This document shows positions 22,778 to 35,221 of a stretch of DNA of 64,000 bases, one piece after another. The translations under genes were made by a program, and so were the position numbers. Below the pieces are notes generated by a model. That model saw only the letters and a list, made by a program, of their open reading frames with translations, was not told where the DNA came from and searched no databases. The DNA is from Kalmusia sp. IMI 367209. Taxonomy: Eukaryota > Ascomycota > Dothideomycetes > Pleosporales > Didymosphaeriaceae. Each line of letters begins with the position of its first letter. Position 1 is the first letter of the stretch. The stretch is from NCBI GenBank assembly GCA_027946365.1, contig JAPEUQ010000003.1, positions 3,844,001 through 3,908,000 on the forward strand. Reading direction: 5' to 3'.

Positions 22778-25045
22778 TCAGTCAAAAATACCTCCGTGTC
22801 CCGGAATCTTGTCAAACTCCACGTGCGGACGCTTCCCGACCCAACCCGGCACATCCGGCCAAGCATCATCGCCCTCATACAATGGCACTTGCATACCTAG
22901 AACGAAATAGCGCACACGGAATACGTGAAACATGGTCATAGCTGACTGAGTGATTTTCCAGCGCAGTGCCATCCATCCACTTGCCGGGAGCTCGTGGAGG
23001 TAGCCGAGCGGAGGATTATCCAAATTGATCGACTTCGGCTGCTTGGCATTCGCTTCGGCGACATCTTTCCACTCAAATTTCGTATCCCCTTTACCTAGTA
23101 AGTATGTTGGATCGTTGTGTTTGTACATAGGTAGGGAGACGGGAAGATCGTTTTCCACGATGATATCGACGACACTTCCCAAAGGCAAGTTTTTGACTGC
23201 TGGATTCGGCCCGGGCATTTCTCGCTTTGGATCGAGAACAAGGGGTTCCATCAGAGCTCGGAAAATCTGCCAAGGAACGCCGTTCAATGAGCAGTTCGTG
23301 ATATACGGATTGTTTGGATCGGGGGCCCCGGTAGCTTTGAAACGTAGCGTGATATCTGCCTTTTGTGGTGGCGCAGACTCAGGGAAAGGTGGTAGAAGAA
23401 TCTTATCCTCAAGTTTGACTCCAGACTTAGGGGATCCATCGAGGTGCATCGAGGAATCTTCTTGTCCTGGTTGCGGCACAGGAACACCAAGAGGCTGATT
23501 GAATCTCCGATGCGGATAACGCAAGATCGCGTATCCTTGAAGTGATTGCAAATCGCTAAGCGCATAGAAGCGGATGGCATAGTCTTTAGGCTCTTGATCG
23601 AGCTTCACCATTACAGTGACGCGTTCGGCATTGAGCACTGTGAGGACCTATCCAGAAGTCAGTGGCAGAATGAAGTTATTTTGAACAAAACCAATACCTT
23701 CACTTCCTGGGCTCGAACGAAGCCACCGTCGTTCGCCACGATCCACATATCATGATCATCAATGGAGACTCTCCATGGATGCTCTAACCCTGGATTGACG
23801 AAGTTCATCATAATCCAGCGACGATTATTCGTGTTGAATACCTCCACGTGTTAGTTATGTTGAGTTAAAGATAGACGAGTAATGCTGGGACCATCCCTGG
23901 TAATATGATCGAGGCTTTCGAGTCTGGTCTTATCTGGGAGTCCCTTGACTACTTCGTTGTGTGACTAAAGAAAAGATTGTACTTACTTTATACTCTGACT
24001 CGGATGGCTTGCATTCACCGTAAGCAACTGCACCTGACGGCTGCTTAACACAGCCGTGTGAATCTACGTCTTTACCGTTGATCTGCAGGATTTCTTTGGG
24101 CCTACAATGCACACGACCCTTTCCTTTGAGGATATTAGCACTGTCCTCATTTGTAAATATCTTCAAACCCTCACCATTAATGAGTACCGATTGAAAACAG
24201 TAAGGGTCATAACCTTCGGCCTGAAGCTGCGCCAGCAATCCAGGCATTTCTCGGTGCTGGTAGTTGTACATAACCACATGCTCTGGGGTCTCTTCAGCTT
24301 CCATCATATCTTGAATGTCGTACTTATTTTTTGACACGAGATGATATGGTCGCTCTCTATTCGGTCGTGGGCGGATCCAAATCGTTCCATAATTTCCGTC
24401 CACCGAGGGAGTCGACGTATGATCTAGATACCACTTGAGTCCCCATTGGCCAGTTGTATTTAGCAAGGCAGTAAAGTTGGCACGCGGAAGGATCGGAATA
24501 AACGTGACCCCTGAAGTCCCGTCATTCCACACCATGCTGTTGCTATGGTGCATACCGACCCTAAAAACCATTAGTAATGCGCTTTTTGAACATTATCAAT
24601 TAGGTCTACATACCAGTGCAGCGATATTGGAAGCCCTAGATCATTTTGGATGTGAACACGGAGCAAATCCCCCTCATTAACGTTCATCGTTGGAAATGGG
24701 GATTCAGAGTTGCCAACAAAGATTGGACGCCAATAGCCCCCATCTAAAAATTGCATCAATTTAGAGCACGACTGAGAAAGGCGGCTATTAGATACCTGGG
24801 TTACGCCATGCTTGGCTGATAGTTAGGTTGTAATCCACTGTTGTTGGAAGACGAGACGCCGACTGTGCTGCGTAGTCCGCATGATTGATGATCTTTTGAG
24901 AAGAGAAAAATCCTCTACGAGAGACATGGGTGACAAGCCAAACGAGTGGAATAATTAAGATCAACGACAAAATCCTCCGTGGCCAAAAGTGTTTGTGGGC
25001 TCCTGCTTCTTGAGCAAGAAGGCTGGTTCGAGTACTTTTCTCCAT
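22778..25045 (-). CDS. membrane-anchored multicopper-oxidase-like protein lacking most Cu ligands
   Basis: Exons 25045-24796, 24743-24614, 24560-23987, 23841-23698, 23647-22778 (655 aa). The start is ATG 25045; an upstream in-frame GTG is not used. A single N-terminal membrane helix (ILSLILIIPLVWLVTHV, about 25-41) replaces a cleaved signal. Three cupredoxin domains follow, with intact scaffold motifs (WNDGTSGVTFIPILPRANFT, YGTIWIRP, SIDDHDMWIVANDGGFV, GKGDTKFEWKDV). Copper sites are degraded: HWHG is H126-W-V128-G; HSH is L172-D-H174; HPxHxH is L538-P-M-Y541-K-H543; HCHxxxH is H607-V608-F609-RVR-Y613. Seven of eleven ligands are replaced, including the type-1 Cys. The frame, introns and scaffold are intact, so this looks like a pseudoenzyme kept for another role rather than a pseudogene. 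It could bind metal, a ligand or its divergent active partner. The intron 23986-23842 (145 bp, CTAAC branch point) is the least certain. Confidence 0.85.
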
Positions 25046-26035
25046 GTTGAACACTGATAGTGACTATCAAGTGAGAAACGTAGGTGTGGTGAGAGCAGAT
25101 GCAGTGATTCAAGCGAAGCAAAGGACTCTGGTCCTTTAGACAGATACGCTAACGTCCGCTTGTTCTCTCAGCAGAATTTGACGTCAGAGAGTATGGTGTG
25201 TCATTGAGTGAGTGTATCAAGATACCGCGAGAATCATCTCCTGTTTCAATCGAAAGTCCGTTCGCCACCTTGATGCCCTATCTATGAACCCAATACAGGG
25301 ACTCTTTGCACCAACACCGGGGGGTCCATAGAATCTGCTGAAATATTCCAGAGCAATGCATTTTGAAGCGACCCCGGCAAATTGGCTCCCTTGCCGATCC
25401 AAGTGTCCGCCGACTGGTATCGGAGGCTTGTAACCTAATAAAAGTGAGGCGAGGCGAGGCCCGGCCCGGAAGTCAAAACTACAACGTTGATATGTGTGGG
25501 TCCACGGCTCGCTTGCCCCAGACTTGGTCTGGATATGGCCGATATAGCACCGACGGGTGCGTGCAGGCCATGAATGCACAACCGAAATGTTGGGTTCTGA
25601 TGGTCTTGACCGGATTTTGAATCAGACCATTTTCTTTGATAAGATACACCGAAGCTTCCCCATTTTATACGGAGGCGTCGGAACGAAGATAAAACGGTTA
25701 GTAGTTGCAGCCACAACTGCAGCAAGCCGGTTCCGCCGGCAGCCCTCTGTCCGCCCACTGCTTTCAAGTATGCACCCGAAGTGGACCAGCTGATCTTTCA
25801 AGATACGTTCCAGACCTGTTGATCGGTCGAGGATGGCGGCTGGAGAGACTGCGATCTTTTCACTTTCAAGAAGGCGTCTTCCTAACCTTCCTTGTCAATT
25901 GAGGGGTGATCTAAGCCGAGTGACTCCGGCAATTTCACCGTGACCTGGCTTTAATCTCGATACCAGCAACGCATTCAACGGCGGTTCGGAGTACACTCCA
26001 AATCATACTGTACATCGAATCTTTGGCAACACAGT
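25046..26035. promoter_or_regulatory. divergent promoter between two copper-oxidase genes
   Basis: About 990 bp separates the head-to-head starts at 25045 (minus) and 26036 (plus). There is no recognisable coding sequence. A CT/AG-rich stretch lies near 25440-25470. Shared regulation of the two oxidases is likely from the arrangement, but no operator motif can be named. Confidence 0.5.
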
Positions 26036-28195
26036 ATGGCTTTCATCAATTTCCTCGCTTTTATTCTTCTGCTCCAAATGGGGATCGCGGGTCAAATCAG
26101 GGAATACCATCTTACTCTGGAAGCGAAATGGCTTTCTCTAGGTAAGTGAAGAGCTTTAGCACGAGGGGGATAGCGCCCAGCCTAGAAAAATTATGCAGCT
26201 ATATTCATGGCTGTCCCCAATCAAACGAACACTCATAAAGGTTACGCTCAATAACTGCATTTGCTGATTATGTGTGCTTATAGATGGGAATTCGCGCCCA
26301 GTGCTCACAATCAATGGTCAAACTCCGGGACCTGCCATCGAAGGAGAGGAGGGGGATACCTTGCGAATCACTGTTACCAACAATATGTTCATTGAAGCAA
26401 CAATGCATTTGTAAGTTATATTAGCTCGGAGGACGCTGATAATTCCTAATAATACACTTAGTCATGGTGTCTTTCAAGTTGATAGGTATTGGAATGATGG
26501 CGTGCCTGGAGTTACGCAGTGGCCAATTGAACCGAGGAATGAATACACCTACGAGTTTACCTTGACCAACCAAACTGGTATCTATTTCTATCATGGTCAT
26601 TTCGGACCAGCGTTCGCTGATGTACGAAGTATCGTTTCTGTAAACGTGGGCGGGAAGCTGATTCGTATCATAGGGACAGCGGGGTCCGTTATGGATTCGG
26701 CCTAAAACCTCACGTCCACGGCCATACGAATTGATATCGACGAAGACATCGGATGTCAAAGCTATTATTGATGCTGAATCCCACCCACATCATATTCTTG
26801 TCAGCGATTGGAATTATGATGGTATGGAAATCCTAACCGTGATGTTCCGAGACGCCGGCATCACTCCCTCCTGTGCCGCTTCTCTCGTTACGAATGGTAA
26901 GGGAAGAATTACCTGTCTCGACCCTGATATAATTAAAAAATACAACAAATACGGACCAAGAGACTCGATGGCATGCCTGATTCCAGAGGGTAAGACTCAG
27001 TTCATGAACGGGAGGGAATGCCGCGACTCCAGTTCAGATCTCGAAGTCATCCAAGTAAAGAAAGGGCAGAAGTATATTTTCTTGAATTTCATTCATCCTG
27101 GAGCTCACCATGAGCTACGTATCTCAGTCGATGAGCACGATATGTGGCTTGTAGCGGCGGATGGTGATTTTGTGAAACCTAAAAAAGTGCAGGTAAATAT
27201 ACAGGTGAAGGCATGAATAGATCCACATAACTAACGATTATTTGAGGCATTCAATCTCAATATGGGCGATCGAATCAGCGTCATTGTACCGCTAGACCAA
27301 AAGCCAGGGGACTATGCAATCCGCATGTCGTCCCTCGCACCAGAACAGATCATACAGGGACTTAGCATCCTTCGTTACTCTGGCCAACCAGACCTTCGTG
27401 ATAAGCATAACGTCATGCTTACCCCTTCAAGCAGGCCACATATTGATCTTGTTGGCGACATGATTTCTACAGGCACGATGATGGACGAGCTCACGGATCT
27501 AGCTCCGTTCCCTGATCGTAGACCACCGGAAAGTTCGGATACAACACTGCGGTTCATGGCGAACATGACTACTCCAAGCACCTGGGTTCTTGCCTCAGAG
27601 CCACACCAAGGCTTCCGACAGCAAATGCCGCCGATCCTTTGGAACAAAGAGTCGCATGGTCCAACAACCTTTTCTGGCCTGAAGAATGGGTCTGTAGTCG
27701 ACATTATATATGAAAATGCGGCTCATGCTATGCACCCCTTCCACAAGGTAATGAGAATTGTCCCGCTTGAGTTTATAGGCTAAACAGTGCAGCATAACCA
27801 CAAGGCCTTCATCATTGGACGTGGCGAGGGATACTTCAAATGGCCCGACGTGGCCACGGCCTTGAAAGAGGCTCCGGAAAGTTTCAACATGATAGACCCT
27901 CCCCTTCGTGATGGCGCCAGGTTAGCTGCTGGGCCCGGATCGTGGACAGTCATTCGCTATACCATTACATTTCCTGCGTTGAGTATGTTGCATTGTCATC
28001 GCATCGCACATTTTGCGGTAAGTCATACTCATCATGTCTTTCGACTAAGGATTTTTGCTGACCTTGATATCAAAGGGCGGCCAACAAATTGTTCTTATAG
28101 AAGGTGGTGATGCTATGCCTCCTGCGCCCGATTATATCAAAAATCTTACGCATTCCGAGTTCGTGCCTCCTCTGCGTTACGGGCCATTGGATTGA
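26036..28195 (+). CDS. secreted multicopper oxidase (ascorbate-oxidase/laccase type)
   Basis: Exons 26036-26141, 26284-26410, 26462-26621, 26674-27192, 27247-27747, 27793-28017, 28076-28195 (585 aa). A signal peptide (MAFINFLAFILLLQMGIAGQ, cleavage near 19/20) directs secretion. Three cupredoxin domains carry all ligands: H77-F-H79-G, H122-G-H124, H467-P-F-H470-K-H472 and H538-C539-H540-RIA-H544. The type-1 axial position is Gln549, where many laccases have Leu, Phe or Met. HNHKAFIIGRGEGYFKWPDV and RYGPLD ends are typical of fungal oxidases related to conidial-pigment and AO-like enzymes. It should couple one-electron oxidation of phenolics or similar substrates to O2 reduction outside the cell. 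It is divergent from the ligand-poor paralogue, and the two align throughout. Confidence 0.9.
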
Positions 28196-31100
28196 AAAGA
28201 AAAACCCGTGTACTCGTAAGAATGTAGTTCTATGCAGCACTTACTTTGCTGTGGCTATAGCCCGTGATTGGTTTGTGTTCTGGACTTGACACCTCATTTC
28301 GTCATTCCTTACGAAGTGAGATATATTTATGTATTCTCAGTGGTGCTTCGAATACATGGCCCTCTGTGCTTGACCTTGTCAATATTATTCGCAGTATTGC
28401 TTTAACTTTAGGATGTTTCTCTTGCAGTCGTAGTAGCGCCTTTCAACATTCGAATGCGCTATCAAGAAAGCACAAATGTGTGAATGAAATATTTGGCTAG
28501 CTTCCTAGAGAACTTTGAAGAATTTCCTTTGCCGTCAGACCTCAAATAGCAAAGATGGCTGACGAGATCGGGCAAGATTGACAAACCAAAATTTGCCGAT
28601 ATAAAGCAGTGAATAGATCTACGCCGTGACTTTGGTCATTTACAAACTCAAGACAAGTAAAAAGAAGCTTAAGTCTGGAAGCATTACGGGCAAGGGAGAA
28701 GATTGTGTCTAGAAGACGTCAAAGAGCGAGCGGTGACTCTGAGCGCAAGAATACAATAAACTACAAGCGCCAGCAGAAAGCGCTTGGCAGCATTAGCTAC
28801 GAGACGTCTATTGCGAAGGAGTAATAGCAAGGAACGTGTGCTCATCAACTTGAAGGCTCGATTCATTGAGCTTAAATGGCACTAGGACCGTTCTATTAGT
28901 AGTGTGTGGCTTTAAGAAGACAATTGTTCAATCTACGGTAGAACTGCTTTTACAATACTCGGACATTGCGTCCATGAATGGGTTGTGCCCCAAATCGGTA
29001 TCGACTTTAAGCCACAGTCCGATGGCTTTCTATGACGCTGAATCTAGCAGTATGATGTGTAATATGCAGCTGTTCTGATCGGATCATGCGCTCTTTGAAA
29101 CATGCGCTTGGTCCGTGATACTTTTCTCTTAGTTGCAGGGTACAAAGTCAGTAATGTCTTCCGGGCTTGGTGGCTTTGTGCTTCCTATACAGATATTCAT
29201 CAGAACGTGTTTCGAGGTACTAATCGTAATGTAGACATCTCTCGGGACTTATTATCTGGTTCCCTAGCGTATGATCGATGCTACTTTGATTGCTTGAAGC
29301 TTACACAACCTCAACCTTGATTCAGTGTGCATGCCCCGGTTTGAAACCTTGTAGATGTTATTTACTCTCGTCCTTCCATACGACATATTTAAATCCAGGA
29401 AACAGCTCTTGTAGAATGCTCTCATGCTTATCGTTTGAAATGTCAATTTTTTTCCAGTATAACTTCCAAGCGCAAATTTTTGGGCAAAAATAAATCGTAA
29501 ACCTGGTCGAATTGCATGAAATGAGCGCCCGTCTCTTCTTTCTCCTGTGTCTCTTTTGGTATTCTCACAGCATCGAGCTGGGCTTCTCAGCGGGCTTCAC
29601 CGTCTTCGAAAAAGGCGTTAAGCTGCATTTATTATTGTCCTGCACTGGTTCAATGTGGTATCGACGTAATACTTCGATGAGTGAACAGTTTCTATGCAGG
29701 TTTGCTGACTCGCGCCTTGCTGATATAATGGTGAAGAATCGGCACCACACACCCACCGCAAGCACATATACAAATGTGTGAACCCTAACAAAATTGCCGG
29801 TGATCGAGAGTGGAGTGCCTTTACAACCTGGAAAAGATGGACAAGTGGGAGTAGCCATGGCGTTGAATCGGGCCGCATGAATCCTTTGTCGCTACCACTC
29901 TTAGGCAAATGTAAATCACAGTTAGGTCTACGGCTTGTTATGGGCTTCTAGACCCCCCTTTTATGTGACTCATAAGCATTTCGAAGAACTATTCGGTCTC
30001 TAAGCCCCTAGAACCGCACGGAATGTCATGTTCAGCAGCGTTTGCTGCGTTGCCTAGCTCCGTTGGTTGCTCTCACCCTATTCGCATCTCTGACTAGTCA
30101 TTTCTGTCAAACACAATCACCTTACAGATGGAAAGACGAGCCTCGGACACAGTTCTTTCCTGTACCGGTCTCTGAATGTGCTTAGCTTTGAAGAATCTCG
30201 CCGAATCACGCCGCCTGACTCACCGTACAAACCGACCAAGAACGAAATTAGCACTAAAAATCAAGTAGATACACACGCGTCGCAGCCGATGATAAATGCA
30301 CATAAATGAGACAACTTGTTATCGCCGAAGCCCCAGGAGTTTAGCACCGAGTCACCTTTATTGATATATGTTGACCCGATATGGATTCTTGCTGCCTCGT
30401 TGTGCTGGCACCTGTCGGGGTCATTGAACCCTAGACTGTCTGTGGGTGTATAGTATGTGAAATGTGTGGACAGCCATAGCGCATAGCGTTATGTATGGGT
30501 CGTATACGTAGTACTTAAAAGCGGACCTGTGGTCTTCAGCACGGAGAACGGCATCAAGTTTCCTCTCGCAATTTCGACTCAATTGTTCAATCCAGCATCG
30601 CCCTGATAACTCTCATGTTTGCCATTGAAAAGACTCCCCAAGCTAAAATGCCTCACTATCATGCACGCTATGATTATCATCCTTGTTGCCATCTGTGACA
30701 TATCTTTCGGTGAATCTCATCTCAACAAATGTGATCGAATCACTCCTGATCTGAATTAGATTGATGCTGAAGTTTTCAGGAGCAAACCATGGTATTGAGG
30801 TCCGTCACGACAGTGATGAACAGATTTGATACCCTAGGTACCCCGATGTTGGACTGTACAACGAGCTTGGTTGAGATTGATTTTTAATCCTAATCGCTAT
30901 TGAGCAAGTTTCCGGCATCGAGTGACACTCGCTAGGTAGTGAGTGATATCTCTTTGTGGCAGTCCTAAGGAGACTATATTTATTTTTTTTCACTCTCTAT
31001 AACGTTTTGCTTGGATCTTTGAATCGAAATCGAACGTTATACCCTTTCTCCTTTCACCTAATCAATGACAATGTTTCTTGACTCGTTGCTCTATTTGCGT

Positions 31101-32059
31101 ATGTATGTGATACCGAATTAGCGGCTGAAGAAACTCTAATTCGTACTTTTCGAGTCGTAGACTAGCGTCGTACATGACAGAAATGGGCCAAAATTACAAT
31201 CGATGTGTACAGCAACAGTCATGTCCTAACCTGCGAGGTCTGTACCCCAGACGAGCTGGTATGTACTCCGTGAATATGAATTATAAAGACGTTTCCGAAA
31301 AAGATCCGAACACATGGAACAACGAACTACATATAATGGACGTCTTGTTCGCCTGAGAAGCCCAGGGCGTATGTCTCCATGATGCGGGTCGATATTGTTC
31401 GGCTCTTGGGTCTAACTAGATCAGTACTTGTGTTTATGATGCAAGCGGGATCCGAACTCATACCCTATCTACCCGTCCCTGATTTGTATCCGATAGATGC
31501 ACCTCTTGGAGGTAATAGTGGCTTACACCGCTTTCAAACTAGCTAGTCGGTAATGTGCCGAGCTAAGTGTGAGTTGTAAATGCCAAGAATTTTTAAAAAA
31601 AATTTATCCCGTATGACTGTATTAATTGCAGCTAGTGTCATTATTAGCAGCGATATACAGTGAATTGAGTGTCATAGCATGATACTCTTTATGAAATTCA
31701 GAAAGCCTACATTCTCATTCCGAGGAACTGTCACTGAAGCCATGTCAACGGCCTAGCAAATATCCTTCTTCCAACCTTTCCCTTTACCATGATTACCTAT
31801 AATCGAACGATCTATAACAGCTTTATTATCAACAGAAGCCTCCGGACAGGTCCGCTTTTCTACCTCTCGACGTTGAGAAAGCGCGGCATGCGGCTCATGA
31901 AGTAGCTTATACAATTTACTATTTGCTTAGTAGGTCCATTGTTCATGTCATGAATGCCCACATACAGGCCCATAGTTTAGTCGACCTGCTCAGCTTCACT
32001 TTCCAAACTGATATGTGATAAGACTATGAGAATGATGGTTTCTACAATTCATACATAGG
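28196..32059. other. gene-poor DNA, no recognised gene
   Basis: Nearly 4 kb with only short, unrelated open frames. I looked for conserved boxes on both strands and saw none convincing. The end (31700-32060) may include an unreadable N-terminal part of the O-methyltransferase relic. Confidence 0.5.
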
Positions 32060-33045
32060 CACCAAATAGGCTATGACCGCCTCTGGGGTAACCGGATCAT
32101 CTTCAAAGCGATCGCGGAAACCACGAAGTTCGATGAAGACGATGTAAAAAGGATGATTCGCCTAGCTATGACCGAGCATCTCTTTACAGAGCCCAAGAAT
32201 AGCATTATGATTAATACAGCACCTTCATATATCTTGCGCGTAGCCACTTGCTTTCAGCGGATCTGGATGAGCACTCAAGAAATATGGCCTCTAATGATAC
32301 ATATTTTTTATGTGATGGAGAAGGCTCCCTTGTAGCCTGCATACGCGCTGGTACACAGGCTTAGGGTCAATAATTTCAAAGTCTGGGAACACAGGACGCA
32401 TCAACCATTTTCCAATGCCATGGCTTTTATCCATGAGTTTTCTCGACCCTCTTCTGTCGCTATCCTGGCAGGAGTCAAAGGGTTGTTTGTCGATGTAGGC
32501 GGATCCGGAGGCCATGCGAGTATTGAATTAGCACGTCAATATCCGCGATGGAAGTTCATCGTGCAAGATTAGCAACAGACTGTGAGTGTGGCGCGAGAAG
32601 AGTTATCACCAGACGTAAAGGACCATGTCACATTCGAGGTGCACGACTTCCGGATTTGAAAGCCTGTAAAGCACGCCGATATATACTTCTTCAAAAGGAC
32701 TCTTCATGGCTGGAGCGACAAGTACGCGGACAAGATACTGCGTGCTCTCATCCCTGCACCCAAGTCGGGGTCAAGACTTATAATTGCTGCTTTATACAGA
32801 CCACCGAAAGGATCAATCAGCCATTATGAGGAACATTGGTTTAGGTCAGTTGGGTTCACATGATCTACACGAACACTGATATGAGTAGGGCTATCGATAT
32901 CATGATGAAGTGTTGCAACAACACCAAAGAGCGAGATAGTGATGATTCGGTCTCGTTGCTCGGGAAAGCTAATGCGGGATTCCATTCTTTGGGAGTAAGG
33001 AAGCCGCCGACAGGTAGTTTATTGATATTTTTCAATGGCTGGCGG
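32060..33045 (+). pseudogene. decayed fungal O-methyltransferase
   Basis: Broken readings in three frames align end to end with SAM-dependent O-methyltransferases of secondary-metabolite clusters. In order: KFDEDDVKRMIRLAMTEHLF with EPKNS, the glycine-rich SAM loop FVDVGGSGGHASIELARQYP, FEVHDF, ADIYFFKRTLHGWSDKYADK, ALIPAPKSGSRLII, and the tail GKANAGFHSLGVRKP. Stops and frame changes separate these blocks, and several stops look like C-to-T changes. It cannot encode an enzyme. It may be the last trace of a metabolite cluster next to the NOS/oxidase block. Confidence 0.85.
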
Positions 33046-33719
33046 TCAGGTTCAACTATTTTATCAATACAAAACACTGAATTTCGATAAGAGAACACTT
33101 GTTCAATATTTATTAAGCAAGAGGATATGAAGTTACAGTCTGAACCTGGCTCTAACAAAACATCGCTTGTAGACATCGCGTTCCTATAAGATCAATCATA
33201 AGAGCGGATTTTCAAGAACTTTATAGCTTGATTTAGATTTTGGATGCAAGTAGAATATACTTTGTTAATAGTGGCAATGCACTATCAAAGCGGGTTTGAT
33301 GACCGTAGGGCAGACTGAAAAACCCTCCTTCGCATGTTACATAGCAGGCAAAAGCGGGAAAAATGTTAATATTCGAGTCCAAATATCAGTTTCGAAGCTC
33401 GTTGCGCTCGCGAGTCCAGTGTAATGGTTCGATATATACGGTACATTGATTTATTCTTGTGATTGAGCCAGTCGTGGAAAACGGAATCGACTTGATCGGA
33501 CTTCGCGCAAGAACTATAGACGGTGGTCGAATGCGATATAGGCAGGAACGGTCGAGCCACGTTGTTCGGCTCATTGATCCAAGTGCGTCTCGGATACGTA
33601 AAAGAAATAAATAATCCCGAGAGCGTAACAATAGGGTCAACCTTAGATACACCGCCAGTCCTTCTTCTTCTATCTCGTAGCCTCATAATTTGGCATACTA
33701 CCATTTGCATCTATACGTT
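33046..33719. other. intergenic between two relics
   Basis: No recognised feature. Open frames on both strands here overlap one another and lack family boxes. Confidence 0.4.
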
Positions 33720-34640
33720 CAGTACGAATCCACCGCATCTGCCTCTTCCACCCATTGATGACAATGTCAACTACGGCAAAAACCTGAACATCACCGTATT
33801 GTTCTCGACGGCAGTATCAACACTCTTTCATCTTGCTCGACTGTTCTCCCGCAAACTCCACACACGTAATCTTGATTGGGACAATCTCGTATTGGGTACC
33901 CTAGTGGTATACATATGACATTCGTCTCGATCAACTTATTACAAGAGCTGATTTTCCAGGTATCTACTTATCCGCAAGGTACCACGCTAGCAATAACCAT
34001 ACACTATGGTCTCGAAAGCCATCGATAATATCTCCTAGTGTTAGATTCAACAAAGATATTAAAGTAATCAAGTGCAGACCTGGGGAAACCCTTTCCTATG
34101 ATAATAGTCACAGTTCCTAAGATTCCATAACTACGCTCCTTGTAATGATCTTCTTTCACGGAAAATTAGGCTTTGCCTATCTTTGGACACTAAATGCTCT
34201 TTTCGAAGCACTTACTATCGTATGCATCATCACTGCCTTCTTGCAATGTACTTCAATATCTACCTGGTGGACTAACCATGGTGGCACGTGCTGGGATAGA
34301 CGAGTTAACGGGAGCTTGGGCGTAGCACAAAGGGTTGCGTTGACTAACCCTTGCGATTCCCAAAGCTCGTCAAGCCTACACTTACTAGCGTTGTTCGCAT
34401 TCGCCGATTTCTCCCTCGCACTTTACCTCATCACGGTTCCATGGAATGTAGATCGGTCTTTTTTACTTTGCTCGGTTTCGCTTGCATGTAAGTTGAAATC
34501 TCTTTACTGCCACTATCGCGTACTTCTTTGTCATCTCGGCTAACCTAGGTAAAAAGTGCCGGCATCACTGCAGTGTGTGCACAGACAAAACGTCCACGCA
34601 AGCCACCGGAAACGACGCAACCTAGGCCATATGAGCATTC
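33720..34640 (+). pseudogene. decayed Pth11-like (rhodopsin-fold) membrane receptor
   Basis: Pieces of a fungal seven-helix Pth11/rhodopsin-like protein in changed frames: the opening NPPHLPLPPIDDNVNYGKN and LARLFSRKLHTRNLDWDN; then LGFAYLWTLNALFEALTIV, a CWDRRVNGSLGVAQ loop, AFADFSLALYLITVPWNV, and finally ATGNDAT with stops where Tyr and Trp are expected. The start codon and helices between 33920 and 34140 are missing or scrambled. Such receptors sense surface cues in plant-associated fungi. This copy is dead. Confidence 0.75.
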
Positions 34641-35221
34641 GTACTATGAATCGGTATGAAAGGCTGCGTGCTCATTGACTGCGTTTTCATTCCTAGCCTG
34701 AGGCCTCTGGGAGGAATTTTTCAGGTCGACTTTCCCCACTCTTTTCAGCAAGAAAAAGACGAGCAGCCCGGAAAATGACTTCTATGCGATGGAGGCTTGC
34801 AAAGAGAGACATTTCTTCAAAATTCTGGCAATTGAGGATGTAAGTCATAGTCAAGCAAGCTTGGATAGAGAGTTTGGTATGACAGCAGATACGCAAACAC
34901 GAAATCCAGTGAGACATTTATGGACATGTGGTTTCTAGTTAAAAAAGAAAACTCAGCGCTGGGGAGACCGCAGCATTATGGAAGCACGTTGGGATAACGA
35001 CCAGCTTGGGCTGTTCTGTCTTTAAATTGTGTCCACCACTAGGATTAGCCTTGGCATATCGGTTAACAGACATGACTTTAAATTTCCCAGTGTATCGTAA
35101 CACTTGACGCCACTCGCTCGCACAGCCCTGCTTTACACGTGGGAAATACCGAATTCTATTAGTCATGGGTATCGTCGACTACGTGAAAGACTAACACAAA
35201 CACTCTCTATGATTCGTAGCC
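34641..35221. other. intergenic, nothing recognised
   Basis: This lies between the receptor relic and the 3' end of the GT8 gene. No coding or RNA feature was seen. Confidence 0.45.

Noticed and set aside
30361..31600. Possible tRNA or other RNA genes
   Set aside because: No cloverleaf with matching acceptor arms and T-loop could be formed by eye. A tRNAscan run would settle this for the whole window.
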